Part shown: positions 8,807 to 16,341 of the stretch, piece by piece | How the letters are laid out: each line of letters starts with the position of its first letter | How positions within the stretch are numbered: the first letter of the stretch is position 1 | Assembly (NCBI GenBank): GCA_035275065.1 | Contig: DATENM010000133.1 | Coordinates: forward strand, 87,324 to 151,323 | Reading direction: 5' to 3' | DNA length: 64,000 nucleotides | DNA from: Blastocatellia bacterium | GTDB lineage: Bacteria; Acidobacteriota; Blastocatellia; UBA7656 | Translations under genes and position numbers: made by a program | Notes under the pieces: generated by a model | What the model saw: only the letters and a program-made list of their open reading frames with translations | Databases searched by the model: none | What the model was told of the DNA's origin: nothing

Positions 8807-9142
8807 TTATTCGAAGAAGACGATGAACGTGTGGTAGATGCAAATGAAGGCGTAGATGCCGGCGACCGCCTTGATGCCCAACTGCGCGACGCGGCGCTGC
8901 GCGAAGTTATAACAGAACATCAGGCCGAGCGCCGTAATCACCATCTTGACGAAGAAGAAAAGCACGGCGTTGTGCTGGATCAGCGAATCCATCAGAGGAT
9001 TGCCTTCGGTGGCGACGCCGCGGCGAATATGTTCCATGGTTGCCACTGCATCATAGCCCGACATCAGCAGCGAAAGAAGAACGTACATAAACAGCCGCGT
9101 GTTGTGCAGCCTTACAGGCTGGGCAAGGACACTCCTGCTCAC
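8807..9142 (-). CDS. DUF5658-like small membrane protein
   Basis: About 111 residues with three hydrophobic segments. The sequence YDAVATMEH...EGNPLM, with an acidic residue in the first helix and a Glu-x-Asn-Pro motif after it, resembles the DUF5658 family of unknown function. The start is the GTG at 9142, five bases after GAGGTGA; another in-frame GTG lies three codons upstream. It is convergent with the HAS-barrel gene and monocistronic. I cannot assign a role beyond inner-membrane location. Confidence 0.75.
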   Translation of the reverse strand: MSRSVLAQPVRLHNTRLFMYVLLSLLMSGYDAVATMEHIRRGVATEGNPLMDSLIQHNAVLFFFVKMVITALGLMFCYNFAQRRVAQLGIKAVAGIYAFICIYHTFIVFFE

Positions 9143-9532
9143 CTTAATCACCTCTTCTGCTCAAGTTTTGGGCGGCGAGCGGAAATGGGCTTCCGTTGCT
9201 CTCGCGACCCTTCATCCGTCGAATCTATCCGCAACCTCGGTGCCAAAGATACGCCGCTTTGGCCCCTGAAACAATTCCCCGCGCGGGGGATATTTCAGTT
9301 TATTTCTTGCCGCTGCGCCCACTGAAGTAATATTGACAATGACGGTGAAAACTCACAAGCGGACAGTCAGTGACGCGCTATCATTCACCCGCCTTAATCG
9401 CCTGCGGAAGCACCAACGCGCCTGAGTCAACGCCGGTTCCGCTATTTTCGCCGTGCTTCAGCAGCTATCGGTTTGCTAGACTCCAGACGAGAGTGTTCGG
9501 CAGATTACGGGGAAGGGAGCAGGCGGATAATC
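9143..9532. other. Divergent intergenic region without a recognised gene
   Basis: This 390-base gap lies between the minus-strand DUF5658 gene and the plus-strand aldo/keto reductase. It contains a short palindrome of CCCCGCGCGGGG near 9280 and an isolated TTGACA at 9333, but no matching -10 hexamer. No coding or RNA feature can be supported. Confidence 0.4.
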
Positions 9533-10483
9533 ATGTCCGACACAGAGATGTTCTATCGAACACTGGGCAGCACCGGCGAACAGGTTTCAGCCATCGGCCT
9601 GGGTGGCTGGCACCTGGCGCTGAAGCATGTTGATGAAGCGCTCGCCATCCGCATCGTTCGCGCCGCCATTGATCGCGGCATCAACTTCATGGACAACTGC
9701 TGGGACTATAACGACGGCCAGAGCGAGATTCGCATGGGCCGCGCGCTGAAGGACGGCTATCGCGACCGCGTCTTCCTGATGACTAAGATTGATGGCCGCT
9801 CGAAGAAAGCCGCGACCGAGCAACTTGACGAATCGCTGCGCCGCCTACAGGTAGACCACATCGATCTGGTGCAGCACCACGAAGTCCTGCGCTTTGAAGA
9901 CCCGCACCGCATCTTCGACCCGCAAGGCGCCAACGCCGCGCTCGAAGACGCCCGCCGTGCCGGTAAGCTGCGTTACATTGGCTTTACGGGCCACAAAGAC
10001 CCGCGCATCCATGCCTACACCCTGGAGGTCGCCGCCGAGCACGGTTTCAAGTTCGACGCCGTGCAGATGCCGCTTAACGTCATGGACGCGCACTACCGCA
10101 GTTTTGAAAAGCTCGTCCTGCCGGAACTGATCAAGCAACAGATTGGCGTGCTGGGGATGAAGTGCATGGCCAACGGCATTCTGCTGAAATCGGGAACGGT
10201 TACGCCAATTGAATGTCTGCATTATGCGCTGCACTTGCCGACTTCGGTGGTTATCACTGGCATCGATAGTCTTGAGATTCTCGATCAAGCCTTCGAGGCG
10301 GCGCGCACCTTCCGCCCGCTGAGTGACGACGACGTGTCAACTTTGCTGGCAAAGACTGCCAGGGCGGCGGCGCGCGGCGAGTTCGAACCGTTCAAGACCT
10401 CTTCGATCTTCGACGGCACCGCCAAGCATCCCGAATGGCTCGGCGACGAGCCGCAACACGTGCAACAGCTCATGCCGGCATAA
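9533..10483 (+). CDS. Aldo/keto reductase
   Basis: A 316-residue NAD(P)H-dependent oxidoreductase with the AKR TIM barrel. The usual active-site residues are seen: Asp and Tyr in DNCWDYNDGQSE, Lys in MTKIDG and His in VQHHEV. The ATG at 9533 follows GGAAGGGAGCAGG; an upstream in-frame start at 9473 would add a non-homologous 20-residue leader. It differs from the second aldo/keto reductase in the window (23742) and belongs to a separate subfamily. The substrate is unknown. Confidence 0.92.
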   Translation: MSDTEMFYRTLGSTGEQVSAIGLGGWHLALKHVDEALAIRIVRAAIDRGINFMDNCWDYNDGQSEIRMGRALKDGYRDRVFLMTKIDGRSKKAATEQLDESLRRLQVDHIDLVQHHEVLRFEDPHRIFDPQGANAALEDARRAGKLRYIGFTGHKDPRIHAYTLEVAAEHGFKFDAVQMPLNVMDAHYRSFEKLVLPELIKQQIGVLGMKCMANGILLKSGTVTPIECLHYALHLPTSVVITGIDSLEILDQAFEAARTFRPLSDDDVSTLLAKTARAAARGEFEPFKTSSIFDGTAKHPEWLGDEPQHVQQLMPA

Positions 10484-10529
10484 CCCTGTAATGCGTCGTC
10501 AGAGTGTGTGGCGATCTTCCGTGACTCGA

Positions 10530-10557
10530 TTGTGTGGCAGGGATCGGGGCGTATAAT
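10530..10557 (+). promoter_or_regulatory. Orphan promoter-like pair facing the 3' end of a response regulator gene
   Basis: TTGTGT (10530-10535) and an exact TATAAT (10552-10557) are 16 bases apart on the plus strand. No plus-strand gene follows; transcription would run antisense into the response regulator gene at 10642. The -35 match is weak. Confidence 0.3.
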
Positions 10558-10641
10558 GAGACTGGAGCGGGCGCTTCTGAGCCAATCGTTCAAACACAGG
10601 TTCCAACGTAGCGCGCCGCTTTGCGGGCCAGAGCCGGCGGC

Positions 10642-11103
10642 TCAGTCATTATTCGGCGGGCGCGTGTCAATCTGCGCGGCAATCGTATTCAGCAAAGTTT
10701 CTATCTCGACCGGCTTGATGAAGCAACCCTGCGCGCCGGCCTCAAGCGCCGCCTGGATTTGCTGCTCCTGAGACATCCCTGTGTAGAAGAAGATCGGCGT
10801 CCGCGCGTCGGACTGGCGCACCGCGCGGCAGAGCTCGATGCCTGTGCCATCGCTGAAATACCAGTCCATGAGAATCAGGTCGAACTTTTTCTTGCGGACC
10901 AACAACAAGCCTTCGGCGACACTGCGCCCGGCATTGACTTCGTAACCTGCCTGGTTCAGCACCACCTTGACCATCTCGCAGGTGTCGTCGTCATCGTCAA
11001 TGAATAGTATCCGCCCTTTGGCGGAACCCTTCTCGCGTCCCAAATTGCTCGCCAAGGTTGCTCTCCTGGACTCCGGATTGAATAAACCTTGATGACCGCT
11101 CAA
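10642..11103 (-). CDS. Single-domain (CheY-like) response regulator
   Basis: A 153-residue receiver domain with no output domain. The acidic pocket is in the IDDDDD segment near residue 38, the phospho-acceptor is D80 in LILMDW, the conserved Thr is in FFYTGMS and the Lys is in CFIKPVE. About 30 extra residues precede the receiver fold. Its ATG overlaps the stop of the 64-residue upstream gene by four bases, so the two are translationally coupled. It may take phosphate from the large hybrid kinase encoded upstream on the same strand; this is inference. Confidence 0.93.
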   Translation of the reverse strand: MSGHQGLFNPESRRATLASNLGREKGSAKGRILFIDDDDDTCEMVKVVLNQAGYEVNAGRSVAEGLLLVRKKKFDLILMDWYFSDGTGIELCRAVRQSDARTPIFFYTGMSQEQQIQAALEAGAQGCFIKPVEIETLLNTIAAQIDTRPPNND

Positions 11104-11294
11104 TGATACCGTAGTTCGAGAAGCTGACGCAGGGCGCTGATCTCTTGTGTCAGATCATGCAGCAGCGACATCTCTTCGGGGATGCCGCGGACCATTTTTA
11201 ATAGTTCTTTCAACTCTGCGATTCGCGCTAACCGCCCACTGACGGCATCCGCTATGACAGGGTCATCCTGCATTCTTTCAGGTGTCTGTTTCAT
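11100..11294 (-). CDS. Small helical protein coupled to response regulator
   Basis: A 64-residue protein rich in Leu, Glu and Arg that should form one or two helices (segment ELKELLKMV, then LTQEISALRQLLEL). No family recognised. Support for a real gene is the four-base ATGA overlap with the response regulator start and the absence of a better frame. It could be an adaptor or dimerisation partner for the regulator, but the sequence alone does not show this. Confidence 0.6.
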   Translation of the reverse strand: MKQTPERMQDDPVIADAVSGRLARIAELKELLKMVRGIPEEMSLLHDLTQEISALRQLLELRYH

Positions 11295-11611
11295 CGGTTT
11301 GATTCCCTACCTGACAAGATGGCATCTCCGCCGGGGGGTATGACGCGCCAAGGAAACCTTAATGCCACCTCTCCTCTGCCAAAGCGACCAATTTTTATAA
11401 TCGTTACCGATAAGGGGAAACCGCGCGTCAAATTGATTATGCGCTTGTTGGCGAAGTGGGAGAATAGGGAACATGGGAAGAAGCCTAAGGGAATTCCCCG
11501 GAGGGGGGAGGAGGGTGAATAAGTATATTGTTGACGTTTATTTGCGAGTTGGGAGGCAGACAGCCCGGCGGCGATTTCAGGCTATCTATCGCGGATTGTC
11601 CCGGCGGCCCG
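11295..11611 (-). other. Intergenic region with possible promoter for the 64-residue/receiver pair
   Basis: This 317-base gap separates the LuxR-type regulator from the small downstream operon. On the minus strand, TTGACG (11431-11426) and TAACGA (11406-11401) are 19 bases apart, about 110 bases before the next start. The spacing is long, so this is only a candidate. No RNA gene or repeat seen. Confidence 0.3.
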
Positions 11612-12259
11612 TTATTCTTCGAGCCAGCCTTGCAACAGGGCGAAGCGCACGATGTCTATGCGGCTGTGCATGTCGAGCTTACGCATGGCGTTGGCGCGAT
11701 GCGCCTCGACGGTCTTGACGCTGATGTCGAGCTTCGCGGAAATCTCTTTGTTGCTGTGGCCCCAGGCGATCAGCTTGATGACTTCCTCCTCGCGCTGGCT
11801 GATCCACTGGCGACGGGCATCTTTCGACCGCTGTTCGCTGGCATACCCGGCCAGTACCTTGCCGGTCAGCGATGCATCCAGATATTGGCCGCCGGCGGCG
11901 ACCGCGCGGATGGCGCGCAGCAGTTCTTCCGCGGGGCTCTGCTTCAGCACGTAGCCGTCGGCGCCGGCGCGCACCAGTTGTTGCAAGTAAGCCTTGTCGC
12001 GGTGCCTGGTCAGCGCCAGTACCTTGACCTGCGGACAGGTCTCATTCAATTTCTCGGTCGCCTGAAAGCCGGTCACGCCGGGCATCGAAACGTCCATTAG
12101 CACCACATCGGGCAGCAGCGTCTGGGCGCTCTGTATGGCCATGAGGCCGTTGCCGGCTTCGCCGACGACATTCATGTCGGGCTGCGAGTTAATCAGGAGC
12201 TTAATGCCTTCGCGGATCGTTTCATGGTCTTCGGCAATCAGGATTCGTAACTTTGTCAT
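11612..12259 (-). CDS. NarL/FixJ-type response regulator with LuxR helix-turn-helix
   Basis: A 215-residue DNA-binding regulator. The receiver domain has the phospho-acceptor D56 in VLMDVSMPG. A C-terminal LuxR-type helix-turn-helix (REEEVIKLIAWG, then ISVKTVEAHR) is typical of NarL/FixJ proteins. The real start is the ATG at 12259, four bases after the kinase stop, with GAGGAGAAATG as ribosome-binding site overlapping the kinase end. A longer open frame to 12433 only overlaps the kinase. It is almost certainly the cognate regulator of the upstream HisKA_3 kinase. Confidence 0.96.
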   Translation of the reverse strand: MTKLRILIAEDHETIREGIKLLINSQPDMNVVGEAGNGLMAIQSAQTLLPDVVLMDVSMPGVTGFQATEKLNETCPQVKVLALTRHRDKAYLQQLVRAGADGYVLKQSPAEELLRAIRAVAAGGQYLDASLTGKVLAGYASEQRSKDARRQWISQREEEVIKLIAWGHSNKEISAKLDISVKTVEAHRANAMRKLDMHSRIDIVRFALLQGWLEE

Positions 12260-12263
12260 AGCT

Positions 12264-15200
12264 TCATTTCTCCTCGCCGACGGTCTGGAACGGCGCACGC
12301 ACGTAGACGGTCGTCCCTTTGCCGGGCGCGCTTTCGATCTCGAACTGCCCGCCGACCAGGGCGGCACGCTCGCGCATGCCGAGCAGGCCGAGCCCGGCGC
12401 GGGGGCCGCCGTCTGACTCCTGATTTGAGTCAAACCCTATGCCATCGTCCTCGACAATCAGTATCACCTGATTAGCCCGCCGTTCGAGCATCACCTCGAC
12501 GCGGCTCGCCTGGGCGTGTTTGACGACGTTGTTGAGCGCTTCCTGGGCGATACGATAGAGCATCGTCTCGACTTCGGGCAAGAGGCGCGGGTTGCCGATG
12601 CCGCTGTCGTGAAACTCGGTGCGGACGCGCGAGTGCGTTTCCCACTCCTGAACGAAATTCGCCAGCGCCGCCGGCAACCCGAGATCGTCGAGCGCCATAG
12701 GCCGCAGCTCCCAGGCCATGAAGTCGAGGTCGCGGTCAATCGCTTCGACGAGGGTCTGCACCTTGCGGATGTCTTCGCGGAAAGCGGCGTAGCCGCTTTC
12801 CGCGAACAGGGATTCGAGCCGCAGCTTGAGCGCCGTCAACTGCTGGCCGAGCTGGTCATGCAGGTTGCGCGAGATGCGCCGCCGCTCGTCTTCCAGCGCC
12901 GACACCAGCATGTGCATGCCCTGGCGGCGCCGGCGGTCGGCGCGGCGCTCGGGGATATCGTAGAAGGCCATGACGGCGGCCACCATCTCGCCTTCTGGGC
13001 TGTAGATCGGCGCCGAGCTGACCGCCATACAGCCTCGGGAGCCGTCGCCGCGCTCGTAATCTATCTCTTCGCCGCTTATGACCTCGCCCTTCTGGATCGA
13101 GCGCGCCAGCGGCCACCCCTCCGGTTTGTAGGGGTGGCCGCCGGCGTAGAAGCCTTTATAATCGCCGTAATCGGCGACGGCGTCCGAGGCGATGAAGGCG
13201 TGCCGCCAGATGCGCTCGCCCTCCTCGTTGCCGAGAATCAGCCGGCCCAGCGGCGCTTCGGCGATGATGATGCCGACCGGCATCTGGCGCACAATCGCCT
13301 CCATAAAGCCGCGCTGCCGGTCTAGCTCGGCCAACAACCGCTCGCGCTCCTGCTCGGCGCGCTTGCGGTCGGTGATGTCGATGAACGTCAGCACGACGCC
13401 GTCTATGCGGTCCTCGGGGGTGCGGTACGGCACCAGGCGGGCAATGTAATAGTGTTCGTCGGCGCTCGCCACTTCGCGCTCGACGGTTTGCAGCGTCGCC
13501 ATGACATGCTCGGCGTCCTCGTCCAGCTTGTCGTAATCGAGCTTATGAGTGATGTGCGCCAGCGGACGCATCAGGTCAGAGGCGATGATGTTGAAGACAT
13601 GCTGGGCGCCGGGCGTATAGCGCTTGATGTTGAGGGCGCGGTCCAGGAAGATGGTGCCGATTTCGGTCGAGGCCATCAGGTTTTTCAGGTCGGAGTTGGT
13701 GCGGCTGATCACTTCGAGCTTTTCCCTGTACTCATGATTGACCGTCGTCAGCTCCTCGTTGACCGACTGCAACTCTTCCTTGCTGGTCTCCAGCTCTTCG
13801 GTCGCCGAGCGCAGCTCTTCGTTGAGGGCCTGTAATTCTTCGTTCGAGCCCTTCAGCTCTTCGTTCGAGGTCTCGTACTGCTCGACCGTGACGCGCAACT
13901 GCTCGCGGGTGCGGTTTAGCTCGTCCTCCAGGTTGCGCAGCAGCGGCTCCATCGCCGGTTCCGCGCTCGTCGCGGCGGCGTCGGCGGGCAGGAGCGGCGA
14001 GCCGTCTTGGGTGGTCTCTTTCAACTCGTTGAAGACGACCATCAGAAAGGTTTGCGCCGAATCGGGCACCGAAACCGGCTCGATCATCAGTTTGACGAGA
14101 ACCGTCTCGCCGGCGATTTGCGCGCGCACGAACCGCGATTCGACCGGCGCGCCGCTCTGCCGGGTGGTCATCAGCAGGCCGCGCAGCTCGAAGCGCAGCG
14201 CCTCGTTGATCGCCTTTTGCAGGTTGCGCGAGGGCTCGCCGGCGGTGAATTGCAAGTAGCGCCCGGCGTTGCCCGAGAGGTGGACGATGTCGAGATCATC
14301 GGTGATCAAGGCGCTGGCGGGCGCGTGATGCGTCATCAGCCACTCCTGGTGGAGGTCGGCGATGGACTGGCCTCTGGCAGCGCCGGCGACAGCGCGCCGA
14401 TGGGGCCTGGCCTCCCAGCGTCCGGCCTGCGGCATCAGCGGCAGGCCGGGCATTTCCCCATTCTGGTGGCGCTGCCGGTAGATGCGGAAGCGCTTGTTGA
14501 ACGGCGTGAACAGCCCCGCCCTGCCTTCAGCCGTCTCCGACGAGCCAAGGAACAGGAAGCCTTCGTCGCGCAAGGCGAAGTGAAAGATATCCAGCACCCG
14601 ATCCTGGATGTCGCGCGTCAGGTAGATCAGCAGGTTGCGACAGGTGATGAGATCGAGCTTGGAAAACGGCGGGTCGCGCAGGATGTTATGCGGCGCAAAC
14701 AGCACCGTCTCGCGCACCTCTTTGCGGATTTGGTAGTGCCTATCCTCGCGTGTGAAGAAGCGCTTCAGGCGCTCCGGCGACACGTCGTTGGTGATGGTTT
14801 CCGGGTAAAGCCCATAGCGGGCGCGCTGGATGGCCTCTTCGTCTATGTCCGTGGCGAAGACCTGCAACTTCGGCGCGTCGGTCAGCCGCGCGGCGTGCTC
14901 GTGCAGCAGGATGGCCATCGAGTAAGCCTCTTCGCCCGTGGCGCACCCGGTCACCCAGACGCGCACCTGTTGGCTGCTGTTCTTGCCGTCGAAGAGGCTG
15001 GGGATGACGTCAGCGGCGAGGCACTCGAAGGCTTTGTGATCGCGGAAGAAGTTGGTGACGCTGATGAGCAGGTCGCGCAGTAGCGCCAGCACCTCGTCGG
15101 GGCGTTCGTAGATGAATTGCCGGTAGGCGGGCAGGTCGCTGACGCCGTTGACCTGCAAGCGGCGCTCGATGCGGCGCAGGATGGTCGAGCGCTTGTAGTT

Positions 15201-15947
15201 GGTGAAGTCATGGCCTGTGCGCGAGCGCACCAGGGTGAGCACGTCGCGCAACGCCTCGTCGGCCTTGTCGCGCGGCGCGGCGGCGTCGGCAGGCGGCAGG
15301 ACGATTCGCTGGGCATTCTGCCACAGCGACATCAGCTTGTCAGGGATTTCGGCCACCGGCAGCACGAAGTCGACGACGCCGGCGTGAATGGCGCTATTGG
15401 GCATGCTCGCCTGCACGGCCTCGCGCGGGTCCTGCACGATGGTCAGCCCGCCCTTCTCCTTGACGCGCTGCATGCCGAGCATGCCGTCGGCGCCGGCGCC
15501 CGACAGCAGGATGGCGATGGCGTTATTGCGATAGACCTCGCCCAGCGAGCGGAAGAAAAGGTCAATCGGCACACGGTCGCCGCGGGCGTGATCCGGTTCG
15601 CGGAGCCGGATCACGCCGTCTTCGAGCAACAGATTCTTGTTGGGCGGGATGACGTAGACGTGGTTCTTCTCGACCTTGACGGCGTCCTGGACTTGCGTGA
15701 CCGGCATGGCGGTTTCGTTTTGCAGCACCTCGTCTAAGCTGCTCTTGTGCGTCGGCGACAGGTGGAGGATGACGACGTAGGCCATGCCGCTGTCGGCGGG
15801 GAGGCGGCGCAGCAGTTCCATGATCGGCTTGAAGCCGCCCGCCGACGCGCCGATGCCGACCAGGATGAAGCCGCCCGGCTTCTTCATCTCGGCGAGGTCT
15901 TCGTTGATCGTTGGCTGCTTGCGCGATTCGCGTTTCTTCTTTTCCAT
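12264..15947 (-). CDS. CheB-CheR-PAS histidine kinase fusion
   Basis: A multidomain sensor of about 1227 residues. Order: CheB methylesterase (Ser in GASAGG, His in LHLSPTH, Asp in GAGADGM); CheR methyltransferase (SAM motif TGCATGEEAYS, then ITCRNLLIYL); a long coiled coil near 670-750 full of NEEL repeats; PAS domains; a HisKA_3 dimerisation helix with the phospho-His in RNLHDQLGQ near residue 1027; and a HATPase_c domain (N box EALNNVVKHA, G boxes DDGIGF and GLGLLGM). The CheB part lacks its usual receiver domain. It probably senses through PAS and signals to the adjacent LuxR-type regulator. The start at 15947 (MEKKKRES) is a choice; 15983 is also in frame. Confidence 0.93.
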   Translation of the reverse strand: MEKKKRESRKQPTINEDLAEMKKPGGFILVGIGASAGGFKPIMELLRRLPADSGMAYVVILHLSPTHKSSLDEVLQNETAMPVTQVQDAVKVEKNHVYVIPPNKNLLLEDGVIRLREPDHARGDRVPIDLFFRSLGEVYRNNAIAILLSGAGADGMLGMQRVKEKGGLTIVQDPREAVQASMPNSAIHAGVVDFVLPVAEIPDKLMSLWQNAQRIVLPPADAAAPRDKADEALRDVLTLVRSRTGHDFTNYKRSTILRRIERRLQVNGVSDLPAYRQFIYERPDEVLALLRDLLISVTNFFRDHKAFECLAADVIPSLFDGKNSSQQVRVWVTGCATGEEAYSMAILLHEHAARLTDAPKLQVFATDIDEEAIQRARYGLYPETITNDVSPERLKRFFTREDRHYQIRKEVRETVLFAPHNILRDPPFSKLDLITCRNLLIYLTRDIQDRVLDIFHFALRDEGFLFLGSSETAEGRAGLFTPFNKRFRIYRQRHQNGEMPGLPLMPQAGRWEARPHRRAVAGAARGQSIADLHQEWLMTHHAPASALITDDLDIVHLSGNAGRYLQFTAGEPSRNLQKAINEALRFELRGLLMTTRQSGAPVESRFVRAQIAGETVLVKLMIEPVSVPDSAQTFLMVVFNELKETTQDGSPLLPADAAATSAEPAMEPLLRNLEDELNRTREQLRVTVEQYETSNEELKGSNEELQALNEELRSATEELETSKEELQSVNEELTTVNHEYREKLEVISRTNSDLKNLMASTEIGTIFLDRALNIKRYTPGAQHVFNIIASDLMRPLAHITHKLDYDKLDEDAEHVMATLQTVEREVASADEHYYIARLVPYRTPEDRIDGVVLTFIDITDRKRAEQERERLLAELDRQRGFMEAIVRQMPVGIIIAEAPLGRLILGNEEGERIWRHAFIASDAVADYGDYKGFYAGGHPYKPEGWPLARSIQKGEVISGEEIDYERGDGSRGCMAVSSAPIYSPEGEMVAAVMAFYDIPERRADRRRRQGMHMLVSALEDERRRISRNLHDQLGQQLTALKLRLESLFAESGYAAFREDIRKVQTLVEAIDRDLDFMAWELRPMALDDLGLPAALANFVQEWETHSRVRTEFHDSGIGNPRLLPEVETMLYRIAQEALNNVVKHAQASRVEVMLERRANQVILIVEDDGIGFDSNQESDGGPRAGLGLLGMRERAALVGGQFEIESAPGKGTTVYVRAPFQTVGEEK

Positions 15948-16341
15948 ACTTGGTGCTAGAGCAACCGCTTCCGGTTGTCGCATTGCCGCAGGCGGAAGCT
16001 TGGCGCACCGTCGCAGCCTCCGACCGTATGAAGAAAACTTGAAGATGAAGAGAGCAAATCTGGTGCGCTTCTTATTTTACGCCTTTCGGGGGTGCTTGGC
16101 GATTAAGATTGGTAGTGGCCCTAGGGTCTATTCATTCTCCGGACTTAAACCGCCAAGACGCCAAGGACGCCAAGAGAACACAGAGCTTTTCTTGGCGGTC
16201 TTGGCGTCTTGGCGGTTCATCCCCCAATGGTTATTCGAGAATGAATAGGCCCTGGTAGTGGCCCTCCGCGCATTGACGCGCGCCGCGGTTCTCAAGTAAA
16301 ACTCTTCGAGCCGGATTCCACACGACAGCCAGAGATTGACC
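15948..16341. other. Divergent intergenic region holding a mobile-looking repeat
   Basis: This gap separates the kinase (minus) from the DUF1549/1553 gene (plus). Apart from the element at 16110-16265 I see no gene or clear promoter. Confidence 0.5.
16110..16265. mobile_element. MITE-like nested palindrome with 13-bp flanking duplication
   Basis: A perfect 13-base direct repeat, TGGTAGTGGCCCT, lies at 16110-16122 and 16253-16265. Between the copies are 130 bases whose ends form a 16-base inverted repeat with one mismatch (16124-16139 and 16237-16252). Inside is a second inversion made of tandem CGCCAAGA-like units (16148-16174 against 16187-16217). No transposase is encoded. The structure is what insertion of a small non-autonomous element with target duplication would leave. 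Confidence 0.65.

Noticed and set aside
9333..9338. TTGACA as a promoter for the aldo/keto reductase
   Set aside because: No -10 hexamer at a suitable distance and nearly 200 bases from the start.
11319..11522. Small plus-strand frame upstream of the receiver pair
   Set aside because: No ribosome-binding site, no motif and it lies in a likely promoter region of the opposite strand.
12516..13325. Plus-strand open frame opposite the kinase C-terminus
   Set aside because: Same reason: it mirrors the HATPase and PAS region and shows no family motif or ribosome-binding site.
14007..15083. Long plus-strand open frame opposite the hybrid kinase
   Set aside because: It lies antisense to a kinase gene with clear motifs and has an Arg/Gln/Asp/Val-rich composition typical of shadow frames in GC-rich DNA.
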